Shown here: positions 1-7,916 of the stretch, piece after piece | Layout: each line of letters starts with the position of its first letter | Position numbering within the stretch: position 1 is the stretch's first letter | Notes under the pieces: generated by a model | The model's input: only the letters and a program-made list of their open reading frames with translations | Databases searched by the model: none | Told to the model about the DNA's origin: nothing | Source of the DNA: Fibrobacteria bacterium GUT31 | Lineage (GTDB): Bacteria > Fibrobacterota > Fibrobacteria > Fibrobacterales > Fibrobacteraceae | Length of the DNA: 36,764 nt | NCBI GenBank assembly: GCA_001462225.1 | Contig: LIUH01000150.1 | Coordinates: 1-36,764 of the forward strand | Reading direction: 5' to 3' | Made by a program: the position numbers and the translations under genes

Positions 1-41
1 ATTAAACGATATACGATACTAGTGTCACTTTAGTAAACACT

Positions 42-90
42 CCCTACTAGCCACTCCCCAAACTAATAAATCAGCGTTTTCTTTACTATA
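42..90. repeat. Left inverted repeat with heptamer-like block and core
   Basis: This segment reads CCTACTAGCCACTCCCCAA, then a variable stretch, then AATCAGCGTTT and ACTATA. The same pieces appear in reverse complement at 360-403, so the antitoxin gene at 99-347 is bracketed by imperfect inverted repeats of about 40 bp. The inner end contains the -10-like TATATT at 87-92, so this repeat probably supplies the promoter of the enclosed gene. The core (AATCAGCG and its flank) recurs near 5221, 5346 and 31456. Confidence 0.75.
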
Positions 91-92
91 TT
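87..92 (+). promoter_or_regulatory. -10 box of a probable leaderless promoter
   Basis: TATATT lies exactly six bases before the ATG at 99, so transcription would be expected to begin at or next to the start codon. No Shine-Dalgarno is visible and no good -35 lies 17 bp upstream. The same arrangement is seen at many genes in this window. Confidence 0.5.
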
Positions 93-98
93 ACCGCT

Positions 99-347
99 AT
101 GACAACTATAAATGCTCTTGCTTATAAGGGAAATTTTTTAGAGGTATTCGAAAATGCCGCTATGTACGGCAATCCTGTAAATGTTTGGACGGAAAAAGGC
201 AACGCTGTGATTATATCGGAGGAAGAGTACCGAGATATTATGGAAACTTTGCATGTATTATCCGTGCCGGGAATGAAAGAAAAAATAATTGAGGGTTTAA
301 AAACCCCTCTTGAAGAATGTTTGTCGGAAGAAGAGGTTGCTTTTTGA
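99..347 (+). CDS. Orphan Phd/YefM-family antitoxin
   Basis: The 82-residue product resembles Phd/YefM antitoxins. It has an N-terminal segment of the type that folds into the DNA-binding dimer, followed by the family's VNVWTEKGNAVIISEEEYRDI stretch in residues 27-48 and an acidic, probably flexible C-terminal tail (about 60-82) that in relatives wraps the toxin. These proteins bind their own operator and neutralise a RelE/YoeB or PIN toxin. No toxin gene follows: the next 170 bases are repeats. It is therefore either a solitary antitoxin or the survivor of a pair. It is enclosed by inverted repeats at 42-90 and 360-403, which suggests it moved or was duplicated with them. The start has no Shine-Dalgarno but has a -10 box six bases upstream. 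The family call is confident; the partner is unknown. Confidence 0.8.
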   Translation: MTTINALAYKGNFLEVFENAAMYGNPVNVWTEKGNAVIISEEEYRDIMETLHVLSVPGMKEKIIEGLKTPLEECLSEEEVAF

Positions 348-359
348 GCTATAAAATAG

Positions 360-438
360 TATAGTAAACGCTGATTAACTCGCTTGGGGAGTGGCTAGTA
401 GGAAGTTTTTCTACTCCCTACTCCCCATTCCCTACTCC
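360..438. repeat. Right inverted repeat plus four-unit heptamer array
   Basis: Positions 360-403 are the reverse-complement partner of 42-90. Positions 411-438 are four heptamers (CTACTCC, CTACTCC, CCATTCC, CTACTCC). The GGGGAGT...AGTAG arm at 386-401 can pair with the heptamers at 411-427, giving a hairpin of about 16 bp with three mismatches, which could terminate transcription of the antitoxin gene. The rest of the gap to 519 contains no recognisable gene. Confidence 0.75.
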
Positions 439-519
439 CTAAACTGGTTAGCCATTATTTCCTACACATCATAAAAATCAATATTTTGCTGTGAATGATT
501 TGGCGTGGGTTGGGGGCGA

Positions 520-1059
520 TTAAACAAACGCTTTCAAATCCAAATACATAGCTCTTGTTTGCTCTTGCTCATCTTTGTCTGTTAAAAAATCAAATCCATT
601 CTTTTTATAAAATTCTAACGCATTTTGATAAGCATCAACAGTAATAAAACGACAGCCTGCTTGTTGTTTTAAATGTGCATACATTTCTTTAACAATTCTA
701 ATTATCAGTTTTCCAAAACCTAAATTTGTGTATTCGGTAGAAACAGCCAAACGACCTATTTTCACAGCAGGATAACTTTTTCTGCGTTTTTCATTTGCAA
801 CTGTTCTATTGAGCTTGTTCCATTGGGTCTTGCCCAAATTTTCATCTCTTGTTATTCTATCATTAGAGAGACAAAAATACGCAATAATATTATTGTCATC
901 TCTAATTAGATAAGTCGTGGCAAGCATTGACAAAATATATTTCTTTGCATCTTTGAGCAAAAAATCATTGAGGTCTTTGTCTGAGCAATCAAAAGCATTT
1001 AAAACCGTATTCTGTTGAAGTACGTCTAATTTCCATTGAATATCTGAAATTTTGCTCAT
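520..1059 (-). CDS. GNAT-family acetyltransferase, probable toxin
   Basis: The 179-residue product is a single GNAT domain. The acetyl-CoA binding region is visible as VKIGRLAVSTEY followed by LGFGKLIIRIV (about residues 98-123), and a late strand/helix reads ALEFYKKNGFDFL (about 147-159). Its length and FDCSDKDLNDFL N-terminus match the TacT-like toxin class, which acetylates the amino group of charged tRNAs and stops translation. The 53-residue gene just upstream overlaps it by four bases (ATGA), so the two are translationally coupled, as in toxin-antitoxin pairs. That upstream protein is not the usual RHH antitoxin, so the toxin role is inferred from context. A housekeeping N-acetyltransferase remains possible. 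Confidence 0.8.
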   Translation of the reverse strand: MSKISDIQWKLDVLQQNTVLNAFDCSDKDLNDFLLKDAKKYILSMLATTYLIRDDNNIIAYFCLSNDRITRDENLGKTQWNKLNRTVANEKRRKSYPAVKIGRLAVSTEYTNLGFGKLIIRIVKEMYAHLKQQAGCRFITVDAYQNALEFYKKNGFDFLTDKDEQEQTRAMYLDLKAFV

Positions 1060-1217
1060 GGCATAAAGAATGTCGCACGTTGTTTAGCCAATTTATAAGC
1101 CTTACGTTGTGCTAGAATTTCTCTCTTAGGAGCCGGTTTCAAATTTCTCATAGCTTTATCAAAGCGACGGGCATCGTTGCCAGTCAAAATTGGAGTTTCC
1201 GCTATTGGTCTTGCCAT
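1056..1217 (-). CDS. Small antitoxin-like partner of the GNAT gene (53 aa)
   Basis: This short frame encodes 53 residues beginning MARPIAETPILTGNDARRF and ending in a basic helix (QRKAYKLAKQR). A Shine-Dalgarno (GAGGT) precedes the ATG, and a TATATT -10 box lies on the minus strand at 1237-1242. Its stop overlaps the acetyltransferase start in an ATGA junction. Small proteins with a MARPIxETPxLxGxDAxRF opening are, to my knowledge, common directly upstream of such GNAT genes. I therefore call it the antitoxin or operon repressor; the direct evidence is the frame, ribosome site and overlap. Confidence 0.75.
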   Translation of the reverse strand: MARPIAETPILTGNDARRFDKAMRNLKPAPKREILAQRKAYKLAKQRATFFMP

Positions 1218-1263
1218 ATTTTACCTCTATTTGTAGAATATAGAAAATTAATCCTTCAAACAA

Positions 1264-1491
1264 TGCACCTTGTTAACAATACAAGAAAAAGATAAGTTAA
1301 GCAAAGATGTTTCGGACATTATCTTCGACTACGAAAATAAAATTTACATAAGCTCCGAAAGCATAAAAGAAATCCACAAAGACCCATTTGACCATGCAAT
1401 TATGGCACATGCAATAACAAATAAAATTACCTTGATAAGTTCCGACACTCAAATGCAAGGTTACATTAATTCCGTGCAAGGCCACCGTTAA
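1264..1491 (+). pseudogene. Internally deleted PIN-domain (VapC-like) toxin gene
   Basis: The frame from 1270 contains KLSKDVSDIIFDYENKIYIS, then SSESIKEI, joined directly to HKDPFDHAIMAHAITNKITL and ISSDT. These are the front and back parts of a PIN ribonuclease domain. The HKDPFD block normally lies about 50 residues further on, so a central piece is missing. The N-terminal LLDT metal-binding strand is also absent: an ATG at 1264 (MHL) leads into the wrong frame, so a second small deletion disrupts the start. The product would lack acidic active-site residues. It is probably a dead toxin, lying beside two other toxin-antitoxin genes. Confidence 0.75.
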
Positions 1492-1541
1492 TGCTGGGAA
1501 TACTCACTTTTGTTAGGTCTAGTGCCAGATCGTGCTACAAA

Positions 1542-3275
1542 CTACACCTTAAACTGATCGACAACATGCTTCAATTCGCCGGCAACCCTTGACAAATCGG
1601 CGGCGGCTATGCTAACCTGGCTTGCGCCTTGCGCACTCTCCTTAGCTACCTTGCTCATGCCAACGGTATTGCTGCTTACATTGGTTGCGCCCTTTGCGGC
1701 TTCGCCTGCATTGCGGCTCGCATCGTTGGAACCCTTTGCAACCTCGCCTATGGCACCGGCTATGCGCTTTGTTCCCGTATTTGCCTGAGCAACATTGCTC
1801 GCTATCTCGTTGCTCGCCTTGGTTTGCTGGTCAACATGGCCGGCTATGCTCCCAACAGACACGTTGATTTTCTCTATTATTTCCGAAACATCGTGAATCA
1901 CCTTAACCGCATCGTTGGTGCCGGTTTGAATGCCCTCTATGCGGCGAGCTATGTCGTCTGCGCTTTGAGCGCTTTGGTTCGCAAGTTCCTTGATTTCGCC
2001 AGCAACAACGGCAAAGCCTTTGCCGGCCTCACCCGCAGAGGCCGCCTCAATAGTGGCGTTCAATGCCAAAAGATTGGTTTTGTCCGCTATTTTCTTTATT
2101 ACATCGGTCACTTGGCCTATCTCTTTGGCTGCTGCGCCGAGTTTGCTCATAGCGCCTGTAGCTGCCGATGCCTTGGTTGTCGCTTCTGTTGCAACCTTGC
2201 GCACTTCGCCGGTATTGCCGGCAATTTGGTTTATGCTTGCACTCATCTCTTCTATTGCGCTGGCAATGGTGTTCATATTGGAGCTGAGTTCCTCGGCGGC
2301 ACCCGCAACTTCGTTTGCGTTTACGCTTGCCTCTTCTGCGGAGCTTGCCATTGCATTTATGTTCACAGCCATTTCTTCGGCGGTGCTGGCTACATTGTTG
2401 CTCTGGTTAACGGTTTCCTCTGCGCCGGCCGCCAACATTCTGCTCACGGAAGAGAGTTCTTCGGAAGAACCGGCCAAAGAATCGGAGTTTTCATGCAAGC
2501 TCCTGAGAATGCGCTGTATTTTTTCAAAGAAACTATCAACTGCATGTGCCACCTTTCCGATTTCGTCTTTCTGATCAATTTTTGAACGAGCACGCATATC
2601 GCCGTCTTCGCCCTTCTTCATGACTTCTACAACCTTGTTTAAAGGTTTTGTTATGGAAAGTGTCATGTATAGACCTATGATAACCGAAATAATAACCATA
2701 ATAATCAATACTATTGTGCTCATTTGTATTGCAAAACTATATGCCTTGTCACTCTCGGTGTTTATTTCATCCGATAACTTGTCTTTAGAGGCTACAAGAT
2801 CCCTGTTGTGATCTACCACTTTAAGGACGCTTTCGTACAAACCCGGAGGAATAACATGCGGAGCGCCATTGTCCAAACCGGTTATGAATTCGGAGTATTT
2901 TCTTTTGTAGTCCCCGATCTCTTTTTTGAGATCTTTCATAAGTGCCTTGCCCTCAGCCGTTAATAATTTTGTTTCTTCTATATCGTAAATTTTGAGTATT
3001 TCGGCGTAAATGGAATCATTCGTTGCTGCGACTTTATGCCATTCTTCTTTGGTTTCAGCCAATACCGCTTGATAAGCGGTTATGCGAAGTATTTGCACCA
3101 TTCTAGATGTCGCCGCCATATTTTTCAATGGCTGCACGGCATTCTCGTAAAGTTGCGTGGTACCATGGTTAATTTGCGACAATTTGAGTAGCAAATATAC
3201 ACAAGCACATATTGCTATAAAGGTGATTGCCAGATAGGACAGGATCAGTTTGGTGCCTATTTTGACGTTTTTCAT
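1542..3275 (-). CDS. Methyl-accepting chemotaxis protein
   Basis: This 577-residue chemoreceptor has a first membrane segment at about residues 10-31, a helical periplasmic sensor (about 32-185) of the four-helix-bundle type, a second membrane segment at about 186-206, HAMP from about 207 to 262, and a long cytoplasmic coiled coil. The hairpin tip that contacts CheA/CheW contains [19 protein letters not shown]. No C-terminal CheR-binding pentapeptide is present. A Shine-Dalgarno (GGAGG) precedes the ATG and a near-perfect promoter lies at 3315-3343. It is divergent from a paralogue at 3454 whose signalling domain is almost the same, while the sensor domains differ. The ligand cannot be predicted. 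No che genes are in the window. Confidence 0.95.
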   Translation of the reverse strand: MKNVKIGTKLILSYLAITFIAICACVYLLLKLSQINHGTTQLYENAVQPLKNMAATSRMVQILRITAYQAVLAETKEEWHKVAATNDSIYAEILKIYDIEETKLLTAEGKALMKDLKKEIGDYKRKYSEFITGLDNGAPHVIPPGLYESVLKVVDHNRDLVASKDKLSDEINTESDKAYSFAIQMSTIVLIIMVIISVIIGLYMTLSITKPLNKVVEVMKKGEDGDMRARSKIDQKDEIGKVAHAVDSFFEKIQRILRSLHENSDSLAGSSEELSSVSRMLAAGAEETVNQSNNVASTAEEMAVNINAMASSAEEASVNANEVAGAAEELSSNMNTIASAIEEMSASINQIAGNTGEVRKVATEATTKASAATGAMSKLGAAAKEIGQVTDVIKKIADKTNLLALNATIEAASAGEAGKGFAVVAGEIKELANQSAQSADDIARRIEGIQTGTNDAVKVIHDVSEIIEKINVSVGSIAGHVDQQTKASNEIASNVAQANTGTKRIAGAIGEVAKGSNDASRNAGEAAKGATNVSSNTVGMSKVAKESAQGASQVSIAAADLSRVAGELKHVVDQFKV

Positions 3276-3314
3276 CGGTTGCCTCCGTTGGGGTTAGAAA
3301 CAAATTTGCTTTAA

Positions 3315-3343
3315 AATATAGATTTTTTTTCGTTGTTTGGCAA
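3315..3343 (-). promoter_or_regulatory. Promoter of the minus-strand chemoreceptor
   Basis: On the minus strand TTGCCA (3343-3338), a 17-base spacer and TATATT (3320-3315) form a near-consensus housekeeping-sigma promoter. The leader to the ATG is about 30 bases and carries a GGAGG ribosome site. Confidence 0.8.
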
Positions 3344-3395
3344 GTCTTTTTTTCTGCCCATTTGTTCAGGTATTTTCTCACGCCTACTTTTCCTC

Positions 3396-3424
3396 TTGAC
3401 AAGGTTACAAAATTTTTCTATATT
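3396..3424 (+). promoter_or_regulatory. Promoter of the plus-strand chemoreceptor
   Basis: TTGACA (3396-3401), exactly 17 bases, then TATATT (3419-3424). It is followed by an AGGAGG ribosome site at 3444-3449 and the ATG at 3454. It stands back to back with the promoter at 3315-3343. Confidence 0.85.
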
Positions 3425-3453
3425 TCGCACGCTTTAATGATATAGGAGGTTTT

Positions 3454-5214
3454 ATGAAAAATATCAAAATTGGTGTTAAACTGATTGCCAGCTATGTATT
3501 CATCGCGATAATAGCAGTAAGTGTAGGCTTGTATTTGACTTCTGCTTTGAGTGAAGTGAATGAGAAATACAAGGACATGAAATATAAAACCATAGACCCT
3601 TTGGGCGAAATAAGCAAAACAGTCAAATATCTACAGTTGTTGCGTGTTGACATGAGGGATATGTCATTCGCAGACAATGCCGCCGAAGTAGATAAGTTCC
3701 AGAGACTAATAGATGATTTAGTCGATTCGATTAATATAAGTGTCTCATTTCAGAGAGAGCGTATTGTGGACCCTGCTAACCTCAAGATGCTGGATGATAT
3801 TATTCAAAACGTGAAAGATTTCAGAGCAGAGACGGTCACGCACAATGAATACATTAAGAAACATATGAACGATAGGGACCAGATTTGGGCAACACATAAG
3901 AGGACTATGGCTCTATTGGTGCCGATTGTAAAGAATTATACTGAGGCCAGCGAAAGTTTCGTCAAAACAAAGGCGGTGGCTTCTGACAAGATTAGCGATA
4001 GCAATTTAGCCTTCGTCAATAGGGCTAGAGATATTGCTATAGTTCTTTTGGTAACTCTCTTTATAATCTCCGTTTTGGCAGGTGTTTACATGACTATGGG
4101 TATAACGGCCCCTCTTAAAAAAGTGGTTGTTTTGGTAAATGAAGGCGAAAAAGGCAATATGACGGCTCATTCCGGGATAGACCAAAAAGATGAATTGGGA
4201 GCTATGGGAAAAGCTCTTGATTCGTTCTTTGTAAATTTGCGTGGTATTTTGAAAAACATTTACTCGGATTCCGATATCTTGGGCAGTGCAAGCGAAGAAC
4301 TTTCCACGATTAGCAGTCAACTCGCAACCGGCGCAGAAGAAACAGTTAACCAAAGCAATGCCGTGGCAAGCACGGCGGAGGAATTGGCGGTAAACATAAA
4401 CGCAATGGCAAGCGGTGCGGAACAGGCCAGCGTTAATGCAAATGAAGTGGCCGGTGCAGCGGAGCAAATGTCCACAAATATGAACACGGTTGCAGCAGCC
4501 ATAGAAGAGATGAGCGCAAGCATCAACCAGATAGCCACCAATGCAGGCGAGGCTCGCAAAGTTGCCGGAGCGGCTACGGAAAAATCCAATGACGCAACCG
4601 ATGCTATGAACAAGCTGGGCTTGGCAGCAAAGGAAATCGGGCAGGTGACGGATGTTATCAAAAAGATAGCGGACAAAACAAACCTGCTCGCTCTTAACGC
4701 AACCATTGAAGCCGCCAGCGCGGGCGAGGCCGGCAAGGGCTTTGCGGTTGTGGCAGGCGAAATCAAGGAACTTGCAAACCAGAGTGCCCAAAGCGCAGAC
4801 GATATTGCTCGTCGCATAGAGGGTATTCAGCAGGGTACAGGCGATGCTGTTCAGGTGATTAACGATGTGAGCGAAATTATCGTTAAAATAAACCACAGCG
4901 TAGAGGCGATAGCCGGCCACGTTGAACAGCAGACAAAAGCCGCTAACGAAATAGCGAGCAATGTTGCTCAGGCAAATACAGGTTCAAAAAGAGTTGCCAG
5001 TGCTATCGGCGAGGTTGCAAGGGGTGCAAACGATGTGTCAAGAAATGCCGGCGAAGCGGCCAAGGGTGTAAACAATGTAAGCCAAAATGTTGTTGGCGTG
5101 AGCACTGTTTCAAGGGGCTTTGCAGGAAATGCCGCGCAGGTCAGTGAAGCCGCCAGGGATTTGAGCAGAGTCGTTGGCAATTTGAAAGGCACGGTTAGCA
5201 AATTTAAGGTGTAA
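3454..5214 (+). CDS. Methyl-accepting chemotaxis protein (paralogue)
   Basis: This 586-residue receptor has the same plan as its divergent neighbour: membrane helix at about 9-30, helical-bundle sensor to about 190, second membrane helix at about 191-213, HAMP, then a signalling coiled coil with the tip motif [19 protein letters not shown]. From about residue 290 onward it is nearly collinear with the neighbour ([20 protein letters not shown]), whereas the sensor half is clearly different. This fits duplication followed by sensor divergence, or gene conversion of the signalling half. It is expected to methylate at Glu/Gln sites in the flanking helices and signal to CheA. It has a strong Shine-Dalgarno and promoter of its own, and repeats follow directly after the stop. 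Confidence 0.95.
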   Translation: MKNIKIGVKLIASYVFIAIIAVSVGLYLTSALSEVNEKYKDMKYKTIDPLGEISKTVKYLQLLRVDMRDMSFADNAAEVDKFQRLIDDLVDSINISVSFQRERIVDPANLKMLDDIIQNVKDFRAETVTHNEYIKKHMNDRDQIWATHKRTMALLVPIVKNYTEASESFVKTKAVASDKISDSNLAFVNRARDIAIVLLVTLFIISVLAGVYMTMGITAPLKKVVVLVNEGEKGNMTAHSGIDQKDELGAMGKALDSFFVNLRGILKNIYSDSDILGSASEELSTISSQLATGAEETVNQSNAVASTAEELAVNINAMASGAEQASVNANEVAGAAEQMSTNMNTVAAAIEEMSASINQIATNAGEARKVAGAATEKSNDATDAMNKLGLAAKEIGQVTDVIKKIADKTNLLALNATIEAASAGEAGKGFAVVAGEIKELANQSAQSADDIARRIEGIQQGTGDAVQVINDVSEIIVKINHSVEAIAGHVEQQTKAANEIASNVAQANTGSKRVASAIGEVARGANDVSRNAGEAAKGVNNVSQNVVGVSTVSRGFAGNAAQVSEAARDLSRVVGNLKGTVSKFKV

Positions 5215-5220
5215 CTTTAG

Positions 5221-5372
5221 TAAATGCTGATTAACTCGTTTGGGTATAGGGTATAGGGTTCGGGGTATAGGGATTACTGGACATAAAACGCATAATTTTG
5301 CAAATAATTGAGGTTTTCCTATACCCCATACCCCATACCCCAAACCCAAGCATTGAGTTAATCATCGCTTCT
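5221..5372. repeat. Inverted pair of heptamer arrays with flanking core
   Basis: Left half: core GCTGATTAACTCGTTTGGG (about 5226-5244), then heptamers GGGTATA, GGGTATA, GGGTTCG, GGGTATA (5242-5269). Right half: heptamers CCTATAC, CCCATAC, CCCATAC, CCCAAAC (5318-5345), then the core in reverse complement (AAGCATTGAGTTAATCATCG, 5348-5367). The two halves can fold into a long hairpin with a loop of about 45 bases. It fills the gap between the convergent chemoreceptor and YkgJ-family genes and may terminate both. Confidence 0.85.
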
Positions 5373-5373
5373 T

Positions 5374-5778
5374 TTAGAAAACCCCGATCACCTCGTTTCT
5401 CTCATCATATTCTCTGAGCGTATCCGAGTGTTGTTTTGAATATTCCAGCAATGCGGGTGCGATTATTTCCAAGGCAAATTTTTTTACCCTTTCCGTTTTT
5501 TCCTCTTTATTCAATTCCGGGCAACTGTGTTCCAAAACCAAAAGCAGTTCTTTGCCTCGTTTGGAAATGCTAAAGGGCCAAGCCGCGCATTCTATAGGCT
5601 TATCTTTCCCCAAGGTGCAGCCCGCATTTTCACAGCGATGAACGCATACGAACATGCCATCGCTTTGTTCTTTTACCTCTATCCCTTTTGGAACATATAT
5701 AAGGGATTCCTTTTTGAATATGCAACAATTTTTGCATTTTGCACAGGTTTCGTGTTTTAATATATGGGCAAAATCCAT
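5374..5778 (-). CDS. YkgJ-family cysteine-cluster protein
   Basis: The 134-residue protein carries the family signature early on: CAKCKNCC at residues 12-19, then CVHRCENAGC at about 45-54, with further cysteines in IECAAWPF (about 64) and HSCPEL (about 85). YkgJ/Fe-S oxidoreductase-like proteins are thought to bind zinc or an iron-sulfur cluster through these cysteines; their reaction is generally unknown. It is divergent from the LptE-like gene, with 35 bases between start codons and a 14-bp perfect palindrome in the gap. A TAATTT box nine bases before the ATG and the absence of a ribosome site suggest a leaderless transcript. The metal-binding call is sound; the role is unknown. Confidence 0.85.
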   Translation of the reverse strand: MDFAHILKHETCAKCKNCCIFKKESLIYVPKGIEVKEQSDGMFVCVHRCENAGCTLGKDKPIECAAWPFSISKRGKELLLVLEHSCPELNKEEKTERVKKFALEIIAPALLEYSKQHSDTLREYDERNEVIGVF

Positions 5779-5790
5779 TTAGGCGATAAA

Positions 5791-5807
5791 TTAGAAATTT
5801 CTAACTT
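5791..5807. promoter_or_regulatory. Palindromic divergent promoter region
   Basis: TTAGAAATTTCTAA (5791-5804) is a perfect 14-bp palindrome between two divergent genes. On the plus strand TAACTT (5802-5807) ends six bases before the ATG at 5814. On the minus strand a matching TAATTT box lies before the ATG at 5778. The symmetry may simply be two face-to-face TTTCTAA-type -10 elements rather than an operator. Confidence 0.5.
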
Positions 5808-5813
5808 ACCCCT

Positions 5814-6305
5814 ATGCCGCTCAAAATTCTGTTCCTTGCGACCTTAACCCCTTTGCTCTTTTCCTGCTACAGTTTCACGGCAACAACGCTCCCCGCTCAT
5901 ATAAAAACAGTGAATATCGCAGATGTGGATTATCGCGGTTTTGACCCGGTGCTCGGCAATAGGCTTAAAGACGGCATAAGGGAACTTTTCAGAATAAATG
6001 CACCTGCCATTCGCATAGTCAACGACAACGCCGATGCGGATTTTACGGTCATTCTTTTGAGTTACAGCAACAGACCCGAAGCCCAAAGCTCAAACGCAGA
6101 AGTTGAAACTTATAGAGTTACAATGGGAGTATCGGTTTCTTTTTACGACAATGTTCGCAAAAAAACAATTTACGAGAGCAAAAGTGTTCAAGCTATAGGC
6201 TCCTACGATGTGCAGAGAAACGAATCGGAGGAGATGCAAGGGCAAGAGCGAGCGATAAAAGCTCTTCAAGAAATTATAGTCGCAAATGCTCTTGCTAAGT
6301 GGTGA
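5814..6305 (+). CDS. lptE: LptE-like outer-membrane lipoprotein
   Basis: The 163-residue product starts with a lipoprotein signal peptide ending at LLFSC, so lipidation is expected on Cys18. It continues YSFTATTLPAHIKTVNIADV, the start of the LptE fold, in which a GYSF-like motif and an IKTVxIxxxxN-like strand are typical. LptE plugs the LptD barrel and helps insert lipopolysaccharide in the outer membrane. The later part alternates strands and helices as expected (FTVILLSYSN, TYRVTMGVSV, ERAIKALQEII). Length fits the family. No lptD is in the window, so assignment rests on sequence alone. The start lacks a ribosome site and sits six bases after a -10-like TAACTT. Confidence 0.7.
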   Translation: MPLKILFLATLTPLLFSCYSFTATTLPAHIKTVNIADVDYRGFDPVLGNRLKDGIRELFRINAPAIRIVNDNADADFTVILLSYSNRPEAQSSNAEVETYRVTMGVSVSFYDNVRKKTIYESKSVQAIGSYDVQRNESEEMQGQERAIKALQEIIVANALAKW

Positions 6306-6308
6306 AAA

Positions 6309-6893
6309 CTACTTTTTCTTAGCTCCTTCCGAAACGTCTTCGCCGTCTATTTTCGCCGTTCCTCTTCTCGCTTTTACATCCAAGTGAACCACCGTAGTTT
6401 GCTCGCCTCTTACGGGTATCAGGATTTCAAAGTATTTGCCGCATCCCTCTGCGCCAATGGTGTGGTCGCCGGCATCCACGCTGTTAAGGGCTAGCTCGCC
6501 GCCATCTGTGCGGTCTGCGATTTCTCCGTCAAGCAAAATTCGGCATTTTGATGGATTGGTGGTAACTTTTATTCCGCCGTGCGGCATGGTGGTTTTACCT
6601 TCATATTTGTTTTCTTTGTTGGGCCACACATTAAAACGGGTGTTTATCAGCTCCTTGCCTTGGTCCTGAATTATGAGTCTCAACGGCCCTGAGCGGAATT
6701 GACGTTTGATAATGGGGCTTTTCCCCAAGTCTTCACCATCTAAAAAGACATCGCTATTAGGAGGCTCAGTGATAATTGTGATAGTACCGGTGCCGCCTCT
6801 CGGAGCAAAATCGTCGTCATCGTCCTGAGCGAAGGCATTGATGGAAAGGGCAAGCGTTAAAGCCGCCGGCAAAGCTAAACGGAGAATGTTCAT
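6309..6893 (-). CDS. Exported PEGA-domain protein
   Basis: The chosen ATG at 6893 follows AGGAG by seven bases and opens a clean signal peptide (MNILRLALPAALTLALSINA, cleavage near AFA-Q); an upstream in-frame start at 6950 would put a hydrophilic stretch first and run into larE. The mature protein begins with an acidic DDDDDF run and then a PEGA domain, GTITIITEPPNSDVFLDGED with LGKSPI, about residues 35-60. A second, weaker copy reads GGIKVTTNPSKCRILLDGEI, about 107-126. PEGA domains are beta-sandwich modules of surface or periplasmic proteins, possibly binding cell wall or carbohydrate. It ends in GAKKK. It lies 20 bases after larE on the same strand. The precise role is unknown. Confidence 0.8.
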   Translation of the reverse strand: MNILRLALPAALTLALSINAFAQDDDDDFAPRGGTGTITIITEPPNSDVFLDGEDLGKSPIIKRQFRSGPLRLIIQDQGKELINTRFNVWPNKENKYEGKTTMPHGGIKVTTNPSKCRILLDGEIADRTDGGELALNSVDAGDHTIGAEGCGKYFEILIPVRGEQTTVVHLDVKARRGTAKIDGEDVSEGAKKK

Positions 6894-6912
6894 AAAGGCT
6901 CCTGGGTTAAGG

Positions 6913-7743
6913 TCAATCTTTATAAAGTAGTAAATTCGGATTACCTTCATTCATGCTGCCGGTTCTATATCCGAGCAGATCTAAGGAAATGTGGGTAAAT
7001 CCGAATTCTTTTAATTTTGAGTAAATGCCCTCTCTAACGCTTGGAATTAATAGCTTTGAAAATTCATTCGGCAATACCTCAATACGTGCCAAATTTCCAT
7101 GGACACGCACCCTCACTTGGCTAAATCCCATATCCAAAAGCAGTTGTTCGGATAAATCAACCGCTTTTAATTTTTCTTTTGAAATGGTTTCTCCGTAAAC
7201 AAATCTCGAAGAGAGGCAGGCAAAGGACTGTTTGTTCCATGTGGGCAACCCGATTTCCTTTGACAGCAGGCGAATTTCTTCTTTTGAAAACCCGACGGCG
7301 CGCAAAGGGCTTTTTACGCCGAGTTCTTTTACGGCGGCAAGGCCCGGTCGATAATCGTTGTTATCGTCCGTATTGGAACCTTCCACCATGTATTTACTGT
7401 TGTGTTGCTCCGCAATTTCCTTTATTTTGCCGAACAATTCTCGTTTGCACAGATAGCAACGGTTAATCGGATTTTTGCGAAATCCCTCAATATCAAGCTC
7501 TTCGGAATCAAAAATTATATGAGTTATGCCCTCTGTTTTTGCGAATTGAACGGCTTCGTTTAGTTCTCGTTCAGGGAAAGAGCTTGAACGCGCGGTTACG
7601 GCAATCGCCCTGTCTTTTAGCTCATCGTGAGCGATTTTTAATAAAAATGTCGAATCCACGCCCCCTGAAAACGCAACCGCAACGCTTTCAAAAGATTGCA
7701 AACAAGATCTTAGCTCATCTAGCTTTTGATATAAAACTTCCAT
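6913..7743 (-). CDS. larE: LarE-type ATP-dependent sacrificial sulfur transferase
   Basis: The 276-residue protein has the PP-loop SGGVDST (residues 26-32) that binds ATP and adenylates its substrate. It also has NRCYLCKREL (94-103, Cys96 and Cys99) and the late motif FACLSSRFVYG containing Cys176. In Lactobacillus plantarum LarE the cysteine at that position gives up its sulfur to build the nickel-pincer nucleotide cofactor of lactate racemase. LarB and LarC, the partners, are not in the window, so another sulfur-insertion role in the same superfamily is possible. It is transcribed away from the cysK-encapsulin operon with 252 bases between starts. A TATCTT box (7755-7760, minus strand) lies 11 bases before the ATG, with TTAACT 17 bp further up. 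Confidence 0.88.
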   Translation of the reverse strand: MEVLYQKLDELRSCLQSFESVAVAFSGGVDSTFLLKIAHDELKDRAIAVTARSSSFPERELNEAVQFAKTEGITHIIFDSEELDIEGFRKNPINRCYLCKRELFGKIKEIAEQHNSKYMVEGSNTDDNNDYRPGLAAVKELGVKSPLRAVGFSKEEIRLLSKEIGLPTWNKQSFACLSSRFVYGETISKEKLKAVDLSEQLLLDMGFSQVRVRVHGNLARIEVLPNEFSKLLIPSVREGIYSKLKEFGFTHISLDLLGYRTGSMNEGNPNLLLYKD

Positions 7744-7802
7744 GTTGTGATGTGAAGATAGATTTTTTCAAGCAAAAAGTTAAAAATTTACAAAATAAAG
7801 CC

Positions 7803-7831
7803 TTGACAAGCTGAAAAAAAATTTCTATATT
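7803..7831 (+). promoter_or_regulatory. Promoter of the cysK-encapsulin operon
   Basis: TTGACA (7803-7808), exactly 17 bases, TATATT (7826-7831): a full-strength housekeeping promoter by sequence. Transcription should begin near 7838, giving a leader of about 158 bases before the cysK ATG, one of the longest in the window. Confidence 0.85.
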
Positions 7832-7872
7832 TGACCTCCGTTATGATGTTAGGCAACAGAACAATCTCTTTT

Positions 7873-7916
7873 AAACACTTGTTCCCATCTATATTCTACG
7901 GGAACGGGTTGTGTTT
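7873..7916 (+). promoter_or_regulatory. Hairpin in the cysK-operon leader
   Basis: AAACAC (7873-7878) pairs with GTGTTT (7911-7916), and GTTCCC (7881-7886) pairs perfectly with GGGAAC (7900-7905). They are separated by a small internal loop (TT against GGGTT) and closed by a 13-base loop. It lies inside the predicted 5' leader. I recognise no known riboswitch (not S-box/SAM-I, not T-box). It could be a new cis-regulatory RNA or a protein site; no U-run terminator follows. Confidence 0.5.

Noticed and set aside
411-438. Heptamer arrays as a CRISPR
   Set aside because: Units are 7 bases in direct tandem with no spacers and no cas genes nearby.
99-1491. Phd antitoxin (99-347) and PIN fragment (1264-1491) as a working pair
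   Set aside because: They are 900 bases apart, separated by an opposite-strand operon, and the PIN gene is missing its active-site strands.
1629-2585. Long plus-strand frame opposite the first chemoreceptor
   Set aside because: Cys- and Ala-rich antisense shadow of the coiled-coil coding region, no ribosome site, no recognisable domain.
4006-4920. Long minus-strand frame opposite the second chemoreceptor
   Set aside because: Mirror of the repetitive receptor sequence; the sense strand carries the HAMP and signalling motifs.
6894-6950. Earlier start for the PEGA-domain protein
   Set aside because: It would place a charged stretch before the signal peptide and overlap larE; the ATG at 6893 has its own AGGAG.
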